Assembly (NCBI RefSeq): GCF_021278985.1
Contig: NZ_CP082833.1
Location: forward strand, 3,348,001 to 3,412,000
Direction: 5' to 3'
Length of the DNA stretch: 64,000 nucleotides
DNA from: Citrobacter rodentium NBRC 105723 = DSM 16636
GTDB lineage: Bacteria > Pseudomonadota > Gammaproteobacteria > Enterobacterales > Enterobacteriaceae
The notes beneath the pieces were generated by a model. That model was not told the DNA's origin, ran no database searches, and was given only the letters and a program-made list of their open reading frames with translations. The position numbers and the translations under genes were made by a program. Numbering within the stretch: position 1 is the stretch's first letter; the number at the start of each line of letters is the position of its first letter. Below, in pieces: positions 49,259 to 57,315 of the stretch.

Positions 49259-50743
49259 GTGGTTTCAACTTTCTTTCTAAGGTCCATTTTGAACGTCTCC
49301 ACTGCTTTACGCCAGGCTGTTGCCCGCACCCCCTGGTACGCCAAACGCAAGAGTTATAAGGTCCTTTTCTGGCGAGAAATTACTCCGCTTGCCGTACCTA
49401 TTTTTCTGGAGAACACCTGCGTTCTGTTGATGGGGGTGCTCAGTACCTTTCTCGTCAGCTGGCTGGGTAAAGAAGCGATGGCGGGCGTGGGGCTGGCCGA
49501 TAGCTTTAATATGGTCATCATGGCTTTTTTCGCGGCTATCGATCTTGGTACGACGGTAGTGGTGGCGTTCAGCCTGGGTAAGCGCGATCGCAGACGCGCC
49601 CGCGCCGCTGCCAGACAATCGCTGGTGATCATGACGCTTTTCGCCGCCATTCTGGCTGCGGTTATCCACTACTTTGGCGCGCAAATTATTGACGTTGTCG
49701 CCGGTGAAGCGACGGCTGAAGTAAAGGCGCTGGCGCTTACCTATCTGGAATTAACGGTGATTAGCTATCCCGCCGCCGCTATTGCGTTGATTGGCAGCGG
49801 CGCGCTGCGCGGCGCAGGGAATACAAAAATTCCGCTGCTGATCAATGGCGGGATGAATATCCTCAACATCATCATCAGCAGCATCCTGATCTACGGCCTT
49901 TTTTCGTGGCAAGGGCTGGGTTTTGTCGGCGCAGGGTTAGGGCTGACCATTTCGCGCTATATCGGCGCGGTGGCGATAATCTGGGTGCTAATGATTGGCT
50001 TTAACCCGGCGCTGCGTATTCCGCTCAAGAGTTATTTTAAACCGCTTAATTTCGCCATTATCTGGGAGGTGATGGGGATAGGCATTCCCGCCAGCATTGA
50101 GTCGGTTCTTTTCAACGGCGGTAAGCTGTTAACGCAGATGTTTGTCGCCGGGATGGGCACCAGCGTGATTGCCGGCAACTTTATTGCCTTTTCTATTGCC
50201 GCGCTGATTAACCTGCCGGGGAACGCGCTGGGGTCGGCCTCGACCATCATCACCGGAAGACGGTTAGGTAACGGGCAGATTGCGCAGGCGGAAATCCAGT
50301 TACGTCACGTGTTCTGGCTTTCGACCATTGGACTGACGGCGATCGCATGGCTAAGCGCTCCCTTTGCCGGGCTAATGGCCTCGTTTTACACTCACGATCG
50401 GGAAGTTAAAGACGTTGTGGTGATCCTTATCTGGCTTAACGCCGCGTTTATGCCGATCTGGGCGGCTTCATGGGTTTTACCTTCCGGATTCAAAGGTGCG
50501 CGTGATGCGCGTTTTGCGATGTGGGTATCCATGCTGGGTATGTGGGGCTGTCGCGTGGTGGCCGGTTATACGTTGGGGATTGTGCTTGGCTGGGGCGTCG
50601 TCGGGGTCTGGCTCGGAATGTTTTTCGACTGGGCGGTGCGTGCGGCGCTGTTTTACTGGCGTATGGTCAGCGGTCGCTGGTTATGGAAATATCCGCGTCC
50701 GGAGCATAAAAAGAGCGCCAAAACGCCCGTTGCGTCTGAATAA
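49259..50743 (+). CDS. yeeO: YeeO, MATE-family exporter
   Basis: This multidrug and toxin extrusion family protein, about 494 residues with 12 hydrophobic segments, corresponds to E. coli YeeO, reported to export dipeptides and flavins. Matching stretches include KRKSYKVLFWREITPLAVPIF, LADSFNMVIMAFFAAIDLGTTVVVAFSLGKRDRRRAR and WVLPSGFKGARDAR. The start is uncertain: GTG 49259 is the most upstream start in frame and the conserved part begins near residue 25. The E. coli protein has an even longer, poorly conserved N-terminus. It lies between the two tRNA-Asn genes. Confidence 0.9.
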   Translation: MVSTFFLRSILNVSTALRQAVARTPWYAKRKSYKVLFWREITPLAVPIFLENTCVLLMGVLSTFLVSWLGKEAMAGVGLADSFNMVIMAFFAAIDLGTTVVVAFSLGKRDRRRARAAARQSLVIMTLFAAILAAVIHYFGAQIIDVVAGEATAEVKALALTYLELTVISYPAAAIALIGSGALRGAGNTKIPLLINGGMNILNIIISSILIYGLFSWQGLGFVGAGLGLTISRYIGAVAIIWVLMIGFNPALRIPLKSYFKPLNFAIIWEVMGIGIPASIESVLFNGGKLLTQMFVAGMGTSVIAGNFIAFSIAALINLPGNALGSASTIITGRRLGNGQIAQAEIQLRHVFWLSTIGLTAIAWLSAPFAGLMASFYTHDREVKDVVVILIWLNAAFMPIWAASWVLPSGFKGARDARFAMWVSMLGMWGCRVVAGYTLGIVLGWGVVGVWLGMFFDWAVRAALFYWRMVSGRWLWKYPRPEHKKSAKTPVASE

Positions 50744-50795
50744 ACAACGAAATGTTGAATATTTCGGCAAACGAACGAGATTGCGTATTCAGGCT

Positions 50796-50824
50796 TTGAC
50801 ATTAACCGCGGGCATCGTTAATAT
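50796..50824 (+). promoter_or_regulatory. Promoter of the plus-strand tRNA-Asn
   Basis: TTGACA (50796-50801), a 17-base spacer and TAATAT (50819-50824) are followed by a G/C-rich discriminator (GCGCCCC), the usual mark of stringently controlled stable RNA promoters. The tRNA begins 19 bases later. Confidence 0.88.
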
Positions 50825-50842
50825 GCGCCCCGTTCACACGAT

Positions 50843-50918
50843 TCCTCTGTAGTTCAGTCGGTAGAACGGCGGACTGTTAATCCGTATGTCACTGGTTCGA
50901 GTCCAGTCAGAGGAGCCA
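50843..50918 (+). tRNA. tRNA-Asn (anticodon GTT)
   Basis: This 76-base gene with encoded CCA is identical in sequence to the tRNA at 49021-49096. It has its own promoter and a good terminator eight bases after the CCA. The pair form perfect inverted repeats about 1.75 kb apart. Confidence 0.97.
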
Positions 50919-50926
50919 TATTTAAG

Positions 50927-50952
50927 AAGCCCGCTTTTTAGCGGGCTTTTTG
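50927..50952 (+). terminator. Terminator of the plus-strand tRNA-Asn
   Basis: AAGCCCGC and GCGGGCTT form an 8-bp stem with a six-base loop (TTTTTA) and run into TTTTT. It also lies in the gap before the convergent amn gene and may serve both. Confidence 0.88.
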
Positions 50953-50973
50953 CTTTTCTGCGTTCGCCAGAAA

Positions 50974-52428
50974 TCAGCGGAAGGGCGGTTCGTTAAAGGT
51001 GCGCAGCTTGCGTGAATGCAGACGATCGCCCTCAGCGCGCAGCAGGTCAATGGCGCGAATGCCAATCTGCAGGTGCTCGGAAATCGCCCCCTCGTAAAAG
51101 CGGTTTGCCTGACCGGGCAGTTTGATCTCGCCGTGCAGCGGCTTATCGGAGACACACAGCAGCGTGCCGTAAGGAACGCGGAAGCGGTATCCCTGCGCGG
51201 CGATGGTGGCGCTCTCCATATCGATCGCCACCGCGCGACTCAGGTTAAACCGCAGCGCTGAGGCAGAGTAGCGTAACTCCCAGTTGCGATCGGAGGTAGT
51301 CACTACCGTACCGGTACGCAGACGCTGTTTGACCTCCTCACCCGGCATACCGCTGACCATCTTCGTGGCGTCATACAGCGCACGCTGCACTTCCGCAATG
51401 CTCGGGATCGGGATATCCGGCGGCAGTACCGCATCCAGGACCTGGTCGTCGCGCAGATAGGCATGGGCGAGTACGTAATCGCCAATTGCCTGGCTTTCAC
51501 GCAGACCGCCGCAGTGACCAATCATCAGCCAGACGTCCGGACGCAGCACCGCCAGGTGATCGCAGATCGTTTTCGCGTTAGAAGGTCCGACGCCAATATT
51601 CACTAACGTAATGCCCTGGCCGTCAGCGGTAATCAGGTGCCAGGCGGGCATCTGATGTTTTTTCCACGCCAGATCGGAAATGGCTTCTTCCGGCGCTTCC
51701 GTTTCGGCGTTGATCCAGATGCCGCCCGCACAGGAAAGGGCGATATACGGGCTATTCGGATCGAGGATCTGGCTGCATCCCCAGCGGACGAACTCATCCA
51801 CATAACGGGTGTAGTTGGTGAACAACACGAACGGCTGGAAGTGCTCCACGGGCGTTCCCGTGTAGTGCCGCAGTCGCGCCAGCGAGAAATCAACCCGGCG
51901 GGCATCGAAGTGCGACAGCGGTGAAAATTCAGCAGGGTGATAAATCCCGTCTGCCGTTTCATCACCAATCTGCGCCAGTTCCGTGGTCGGAAAATGACGC
52001 GTGAGCCCTGCGCTCATGGAGCGGTCCAGCGTCAGTTCCGAACCGTCTATCACGTAGGGATAGGGGATCTCATGCTGCGAGGGTTCGACAATAATATGCG
52101 CGTCGTAGTCCTGATAAAGCAGCGTAAGCTGTTCTTCAAGATAGCGGCGAAACAGCGTTGGTCGGGTGATAGTGGTGGTATAGCAACCTGCATGGGTAAA
52201 GCGACCGTAGGCGCGGGTTTTCGGCGGATTGGTGGCGTTACCGTCCCAGCTTACCGATAGCGATGGATAAACAAAAAGACCTTTACTGCGGGCAGTGAGA
52301 TCGGGGAGCTCTCCCGTTTCAATGTACTTGCCGATAGCGTTGCGCAGCGCTTGCACCGACTGTTCGTACAGGGCATCAAGTTTTTCCAGCGCCTGCGCAG
52401 GCGTCAGGCCGGAGCCCTTATTTTTCAT
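50974..52428 (-). CDS. amn: AMP nucleosidase
   Basis: This 484-residue cytoplasmic enzyme splits AMP into adenine and ribose 5-phosphate. It has an N-terminal regulatory domain (residues about 1-170, MKNKGSGLTPAQALEKLDALYEQSVQALRNAIGKY) and a C-terminal nucleoside-phosphorylase-like domain with NIGVGPSNAKTICDHLAVLRPDVWLMIGHCGGL near residue 280 and AIDMESATIAAQGYRF near residue 410. A CAAGGAGACACAA ribosome site precedes the ATG. It converges on the tRNA-Asn gene. Confidence 0.96.
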   Translation of the reverse strand: MKNKGSGLTPAQALEKLDALYEQSVQALRNAIGKYIETGELPDLTARSKGLFVYPSLSVSWDGNATNPPKTRAYGRFTHAGCYTTTITRPTLFRRYLEEQLTLLYQDYDAHIIVEPSQHEIPYPYVIDGSELTLDRSMSAGLTRHFPTTELAQIGDETADGIYHPAEFSPLSHFDARRVDFSLARLRHYTGTPVEHFQPFVLFTNYTRYVDEFVRWGCSQILDPNSPYIALSCAGGIWINAETEAPEEAISDLAWKKHQMPAWHLITADGQGITLVNIGVGPSNAKTICDHLAVLRPDVWLMIGHCGGLRESQAIGDYVLAHAYLRDDQVLDAVLPPDIPIPSIAEVQRALYDATKMVSGMPGEEVKQRLRTGTVVTTSDRNWELRYSASALRFNLSRAVAIDMESATIAAQGYRFRVPYGTLLCVSDKPLHGEIKLPGQANRFYEGAISEHLQIGIRAIDLLRAEGDRLHSRKLRTFNEPPFR

Positions 52429-52511
52429 TTGTGTCTCCTTGTTTAACAGGTCTACTGCTCACCCGATAGTATGCCAGGCGATGAGGAAACAAAAGTGAGA
52501 TTATTGACGAC

Positions 52512-52545
52512 GCTGCGAGAGTCGAAAGGCCCTCGCAGCTTTTTT
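52512..52545 (+). terminator. Terminator-like hairpin between amn and shiA
   Basis: GCTGCGAG and CTCGCAGC form an 8-bp stem around a 12-base loop, followed on the plus strand by six T. It lies just beyond the shiA stop codon, but the T tract is on the strand opposite to shiA. On the minus strand the stem may still help end shiA transcripts. Confidence 0.55.
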
Positions 52546-53861
52546 CAGGCGTGGTGTTTGTCTTTCATTAACAGTGCGGTGAGGGCCGAAATCAGGCAGC
52601 CTGCCAACAGATAGATGGCGACGCTGTGCCAGCTGCCGCCGAAAAAGGTCACCAGAGCGGCAGCGATAAAAGGGGTAAAGCCGCCGCCGACGACGCTTGC
52701 CACCTGATAGCCGACGCCAGCGCCGCTGTAGCGGTATCCCGCGCCAAACATGCTGGTGAACATCGGCTGCTGTACGCAGACCACCATGTCATGGGCGATA
52801 TTAGCGAGCATGATCGAAAAGAACACAATCCAGAACAGGGATTGCGCTTCAAGCGCCATAAAGAACGGAAACGCGCTGAGCGAGCCAATCAGCGCTCCGG
52901 TAATATAGACGCGCCGCCGTCCAAAACGGTCCGCCAGCCAGGCGAAGCAGGGGATGGTCAGACAGCTAAGCCCGCCGACTAACAGGCCGATGTTGAGAAA
53001 AAGCTCACGTGGCAGACCGAGGTTTTGCGTTGAGTAGTTCAGCGCGAAGGCGGTGACGATATACATGGTGAGTAGTTCGCACAGGCGCAGGGCGATAATT
53101 TTCAAAAATGCGCCAGGGTGACGCGCCAGCGCTTCGAGCACCGGCAGGCGTTTTTTCTCTTCCGGCGCCTTTTGCTTCTGCTGCTCAAACTCCGCAGACT
53201 CCTCCATGCCGTTTCTTATCCATAGCGCGCCCAGCACCAGTACGATGCTGAACAGGAACGGCAGTCGCCAGCCCCAGCTGAGGAACTGCTCATCGGTGGT
53301 GAGATAGCTGATTGCCGAAACCAGGCCGGTGGAGAGCAACAGGCCGACGCCGTAACCGACCTGCACGCCGCTGCTGTAAAACGCTTTTTTATTTTCTGGC
53401 GCGCTTTCGACGGACAATAAGGCTGCGCCGCCCCATTCGCCGCCGACGGCAAAGCCCTGAATCGCCCGCAATAAAACCAGTATGACCGGCGCCCACCAGC
53501 CGATGGTGGCGAAGGAGGGCAAAATACCGATCAGCGCGGTGGCGATACCCATCATCCAGACGGTAAGCATCAGCATCCGCTTGCGTCCCAGGCGATCGCC
53601 ATAGTGGCCAAAAATCACCCCACCCAGCGGACGGAACAGGAAGCCGACGCCAAAGGTGGCAAATGCGGCAAGCGTGCCCATTGCCGGACTGATCTGCGGG
53701 AAAAATTCGCTGTTAAACACCAGCGCAGCGGTAATGCCGTAAAGTAAAAAGTCGTACCAGTCGACAACCGCGCCAGCAAAGCTGCCCAGCGCGGCGCGGC
53801 GGGCACGATGAAGTGAAGGCGTTGCCTCCTGCGCAGAGGGGGAGATAAGAGTGGAGTCCAT
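52545..53861 (-). CDS. shiA: Shikimate transporter ShiA
   Basis: This 438-residue major facilitator superfamily importer of the metabolite:H+ symporter group takes up shikimate. It has 12 hydrophobic segments and typical MFS motifs: GVIFGHYGDRLGRKRMLMLTVWMMG in the first inner loop and LADRFGRRRVYITGALIG in the middle loop. The wording (MDSTLISP, RRAALGSFAGAVVDWYDFLLYGITAALVFN) corresponds to E. coli ShiA. It lies upstream of amn on the same strand, the usual order. Confidence 0.93.
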   Translation of the reverse strand: MDSTLISPSAQEATPSLHRARRAALGSFAGAVVDWYDFLLYGITAALVFNSEFFPQISPAMGTLAAFATFGVGFLFRPLGGVIFGHYGDRLGRKRMLMLTVWMMGIATALIGILPSFATIGWWAPVILVLLRAIQGFAVGGEWGGAALLSVESAPENKKAFYSSGVQVGYGVGLLLSTGLVSAISYLTTDEQFLSWGWRLPFLFSIVLVLGALWIRNGMEESAEFEQQKQKAPEEKKRLPVLEALARHPGAFLKIIALRLCELLTMYIVTAFALNYSTQNLGLPRELFLNIGLLVGGLSCLTIPCFAWLADRFGRRRVYITGALIGSLSAFPFFMALEAQSLFWIVFFSIMLANIAHDMVVCVQQPMFTSMFGAGYRYSGAGVGYQVASVVGGGFTPFIAAALVTFFGGSWHSVAIYLLAGCLISALTALLMKDKHHA

Positions 53862-54166
53862 AAATATCCTGTCAGTACTGATTTTTAGTTATTAGAATGG
53901 AAATAATATTGTACACATTGCGGCTGATATTCAGACAGCTACCGTGAGATTACCGCGACTGGCGCAAAGAGGAAACGATTTTTTGTTCAAAGAGTATGTG
54001 TAATTAAAACTTTACGGTGGTCTGGCGGATGATATTGAATTTTCGGAATATCTCCGCGTTTTATCTCTCCCCCCGCGCTGGTCACACCACCGAAGAGGCT
54101 ATAAAATCATTCGTCAGGCTATATGTATGGATGCTGGCTGGTGGCATAACTGGAAATGGAGTTCCT
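53862..54166. other. Intergenic region between shiA and the accessory locus
   Basis: These 305 bases hold the divergent promoter regions of shiA (minus) and the secreted protein gene (plus). The first 170 bases are A/T-rich. An open frame runs through from 54017, but its first 50 codons are not protein-like and have no ribosome binding site. No repeats, attachment site or RNA gene could be recognised. Confidence 0.4.
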
Positions 54167-54925
54167 GTGCTTAAAACTCGTCTTGTGGCGATCGCGACGT
54201 TATTACTGTTTTGCACGATGACGCAGGCAAATATGCGTGCGCCGATGCATATTCATTATCCTCCCTCCTTTACTTTAAGTTCTCCACAAACGGATCAGCT
54301 GACCGTGGAGAAAGAAAAGCTGAATATTGATTGTAACTATCAGCATTGCGACGTTCAGGCCGTTTATTTTATTCGCTCGGCTATCCGGGCAGAGCTGGCG
54401 TTTATTTTTATTTTGCCAGAAAAGGTGCCGGTTCAGGCGAGTGTGACCGGAACGCTTCGCCCGGCAATCGTAACGCTGGATGAATCACACACCTGGACAT
54501 CGCCATTCCCTGGCGACGATCAATTCCCGCTGTATCAGGCGGCTTTTAGCGGCAATATCCGGCCTGGCATCAATATCATTAATATTAAATACAGACAGCC
54601 ATTAACGATCCTCGAAAGGGCCTATGGCTACTTCACTGACAGTCGTTCAATTGAACAATTTACCTATCAGCTGGGGCCGCTAAAAGAGTGGAATCTCAGC
54701 GATAATTTTTCTCTGGAAGTCTCGTTATCGACGTTGCGAAAACGTCCTGAACGTGACGGAGGCTGGAGTTTATTACGCTCGCGGACCATTGATTGTTTAC
54801 AGCCCACGCAGCTTCTGGAGAGGGACGGGGATAATCTTAATCTGATGCTGAAATTCGGCAAAGATTTTCCGGATACGCTGGTTTGTCAGACGGGAGACAG
54901 CGATTTGCTGGATGGTTCAAATTGA
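54167..54925 (+). CDS. Predicted secreted protein of unknown function
   Basis: From GTG 54167 this encodes about 252 residues with a clear signal peptide (LKTRLVAIATLLLFCTMTQA, cleavage probably after TQA). GGAG at 54158-54161 supports this start; the frame is open upstream to 54017 but would put the hydrophobic segment 50 residues in. The mature part is rich in beta-type stretches and has four cysteines (DCNYQHCDV, IDCLQ, LVCQTG) that could form two disulfides in the periplasm. I do not recognise the family. It stands 142 bases before the radical SAM operon on the same strand and may or may not belong to it. Confidence 0.6.
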   Translation: MLKTRLVAIATLLLFCTMTQANMRAPMHIHYPPSFTLSSPQTDQLTVEKEKLNIDCNYQHCDVQAVYFIRSAIRAELAFIFILPEKVPVQASVTGTLRPAIVTLDESHTWTSPFPGDDQFPLYQAAFSGNIRPGINIINIKYRQPLTILERAYGYFTDSRSIEQFTYQLGPLKEWNLSDNFSLEVSLSTLRKRPERDGGWSLLRSRTIDCLQPTQLLERDGDNLNLMLKFGKDFPDTLVCQTGDSDLLDGSN

Positions 54926-55067
54926 GTGACCATCGCACTATGCGCTTTTTAATCAACGTGTTATAAGGTTTTTCTGAAAGGCGAATGTTTCAGGTACAAC
55001 ATTTCTTCATGGCTGAGTGAGTTCTGCCAGCTGAATGTCGGTACGCTAAATTACAGGGATGCTGTTA

Positions 55068-55784
55068 ATGGCCGATTACCGGGCATATTTCCAAAAAATA
55101 TCGACACTGTCAGATACCAGGCGCAAACAGATGGCTGAAATTTATTTTCAGTTCTATGCGGGGAGCGATGTTTGCCGTTTCCTTGCCGACCTGGAGAATA
55201 AAGATGAAACCCTGCTTCTTGAATATAAGGGGCAGCTTGTGGGCTTCAGTAATGTCCAGTTTTATGAACGGCAGCAGGCTGTTATCGTTTATTCCGGCGA
55301 TACCATCGTCATGCCGGAACACTGGCAACAGCAGGTACTCCACCGGGTATGGATAATGCGGATGGGGTTGCTTAAAGCGCAAGCACCCGATAAAAAACTG
55401 TACTGGTTTCTGTTGGTTAAGGGCGTCAGAACCTATAAGACCCTGAAAGTGTTTGCCCGGACATTTTACCCTCACTGGCAGCGAAATGAGCCAGAATTGC
55501 AACAATTAGCCAGCCGTCTGGCGATGGAAAAATTTGGCCCGCTTTATAATGCGGCAAGCGGTGTGGTGGAGTGTCCTTCCCGGTATGGTTATCTGAAAGA
55601 GGCGATGGCCCACATCCCCACCGCTTTGCGTGAGCGGGCGGAAGTCGATTTCTTTTTGCGCAAAAATCCCTGTTACGCTCGCGGTCATGAACTGGTATGC
55701 CTGTGTGAGCTTGCGCAGGATAATTTTGCTTCCCGATATCAAAAATGGTTTACCCATCCGGAGAAGGAGTTATTCCATGAGTAA
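55068..55784 (+). CDS. Unknown protein, possibly acyltransferase-like; first gene of the radical SAM operon
   Basis: This 238-residue soluble protein has no signal peptide. The central part (LLLEYKGQLVGFSNVQFYERQQAVIVYSGDTIVMPEHWQQQVLHRVWIMRMG) has the strand-turn-strand-helix pattern of GNAT-type acyltransferases, but no acetyl-CoA loop of the R/Q-x-x-G-x-G/A form is evident, so this is only a suggestion. ATG 55068 is preferred to ATG 55059 because AGGG (55055-55058) is correctly spaced only for it. The last eight bases overlap the GH3 ligase gene, so the two proteins are probably made together. Confidence 0.6.
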   Translation: MADYRAYFQKISTLSDTRRKQMAEIYFQFYAGSDVCRFLADLENKDETLLLEYKGQLVGFSNVQFYERQQAVIVYSGDTIVMPEHWQQQVLHRVWIMRMGLLKAQAPDKKLYWFLLVKGVRTYKTLKVFARTFYPHWQRNEPELQQLASRLAMEKFGPLYNAASGVVECPSRYGYLKEAMAHIPTALRERAEVDFFLRKNPCYARGHELVCLCELAQDNFASRYQKWFTHPEKELFHE

Positions 55785-57309
55785 CGCTCCTTTCTGGCGC
55801 CATTTTAAGCAACAATTTTCTCAGCGGCAGGGGACGCTGCGCGAGCGGCAAACGAGATGGTTAATGGACTGCCTGAGAGCCAACCAGAATGCGTGTTACG
55901 GTAAAGAGAAGGGATTTGCCGCGATCGCGACCATCAAGGCGTTTCAACAATGCGTCCCCATTGTTGATTATGAAATGCTGGTTCCCTGGATCGAACGCCT
56001 TGTACAGGGAGAGCAAAACGTACTCTTTTGTAACGATGTGCTGGCATTTGAGCGCACCGGCGGCAGCCACAGCGGCGGAAAACTCATCCCCTATTCGGCG
56101 CGCGGTCTGGCGGATTTCCGCTATGCGCTCATCGGCTGGCTGGGCGAGGTGATTCGCGAGTATCAACTGACGGACGGATACGTCTACTGGGCTTTAAGCC
56201 CGGTCGCGACCCGCAGGGAGACGACTTGCTGCGGTCTGCCCGTAGGCGCTGGTGATGCGCTTTACCTGGGAGAGGATAACCTCGCGGCGTTTGCCGCACT
56301 GTCTGCCGTACCGCTGAGCGTCGGCGATGTGGAAGAGATCGACGACTGGCAGTTGCTCACGCTCTACTATTTATTGCGCTGCCGCGATTTGAGGCTGATT
56401 TCGGTCTGGAGCCCGGCTTTTCTTACTTCGCTGCTGGCGGGGCTGCAAACGCGTCGGCAGGCGCTGCTCAGCGTGCTGACCCACGGTGGAGAGGTCGCCG
56501 GACATGCACTTTGCGCTGACGCGGACGCGTTATGCCGCTATCAACGTTATCTTCTTGCGCCTGATAGCCGTCTGCTATGGCCTGAACTGGCGGTCATAAG
56601 CTGCTGGGCGGATGCGGCCTCGCAAACCCTGGCCAGTGAGGTGATGCACTCTTTCCCGGGCGTCAGCCTCCAGCCTAAGGGCTTGCTTTCTACCGAAGCG
56701 GTCATCAGCGTGCCGGACAGGCACGGGCAACCCACGCTGTGCATCGACAGCAACTTTTACGAATTTATTGACGATAATGGCGCGATATTTCTGGCTGATG
56801 AACTGGTTGTCGGTGTGGAATATCACGTGATTGTTACCACCAACAGCGGCCTGTATCGCTATCATACGGGCGATCGGGTGAGGTGTACCGGCGAGAGTGA
56901 CGGCATTCCTGCGCTGCGTTTCTGCGGACGTGGCGGGGTATACAGCGATATGGTTGGCGAAAAGCTGACGGAACCGTTTGTCATCCGTTGTCTCGCTCCT
57001 CTGCGTGGTTTTGCCGCTCTGGCGCAGGATACCGCCGCGCCCGGCTACGTGCTGCTGCTGGACAAGGCGTTTCGCGAGCGCAATGCGCCGTACCTTAGCA
57101 GTATTGAAGAGCGCTTGCGCGATAATCCGCAATATCACTACGCCCGGCGGCTGGGCCAGCTTGCGCCGTTGCGTTGCCTGTTTATCGACCACCCCGCCGA
57201 CCGTTATTTGCGCTGGCGACAGCAGCAGGGCAAACGGCTGGGAGATATAAAAATTCCCGTGATTTTCGCCGCCGATGACTGGCGTGATGCCTTGCAGACT
57301 GGAGTATAA
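55777..57309 (+). CDS. GH3-family acyl-adenylating ligase
   Basis: This 510-residue protein of the GH3 (auxin-responsive promoter) superfamily belongs to enzymes that activate carboxylic acids as adenylates and usually join them to amines such as amino acids. Visible motifs: ATP-phosphate loop FERTGGSHSGGKLIPYS (residues 91-107), SVWSPAFLTSLL (209-220), a CWADAAS segment (276-282), GLLSTEA (302-308) and GLYRYHTGDRVRCTG (358-372), followed by the smaller C-terminal domain with GEKLTE near 395. The substrate cannot be read from sequence. ATG 55777 overlaps the preceding gene; the frame upstream of it lies within that gene. Confidence 0.85.
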   Translation: MSNAPFWRHFKQQFSQRQGTLRERQTRWLMDCLRANQNACYGKEKGFAAIATIKAFQQCVPIVDYEMLVPWIERLVQGEQNVLFCNDVLAFERTGGSHSGGKLIPYSARGLADFRYALIGWLGEVIREYQLTDGYVYWALSPVATRRETTCCGLPVGAGDALYLGEDNLAAFAALSAVPLSVGDVEEIDDWQLLTLYYLLRCRDLRLISVWSPAFLTSLLAGLQTRRQALLSVLTHGGEVAGHALCADADALCRYQRYLLAPDSRLLWPELAVISCWADAASQTLASEVMHSFPGVSLQPKGLLSTEAVISVPDRHGQPTLCIDSNFYEFIDDNGAIFLADELVVGVEYHVIVTTNSGLYRYHTGDRVRCTGESDGIPALRFCGRGGVYSDMVGEKLTEPFVIRCLAPLRGFAALAQDTAAPGYVLLLDKAFRERNAPYLSSIEERLRDNPQYHYARRLGQLAPLRCLFIDHPADRYLRWRQQQGKRLGDIKIPVIFAADDWRDALQTGV

Positions 57310-57315
57310 AAAGAT

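Noticed and set aside
48790..50926. Integrase or attachment-site duplications beside the tRNA-Asn genes
   Set aside because: No integrase gene and no partial tRNA 3' duplicates were found in the window.
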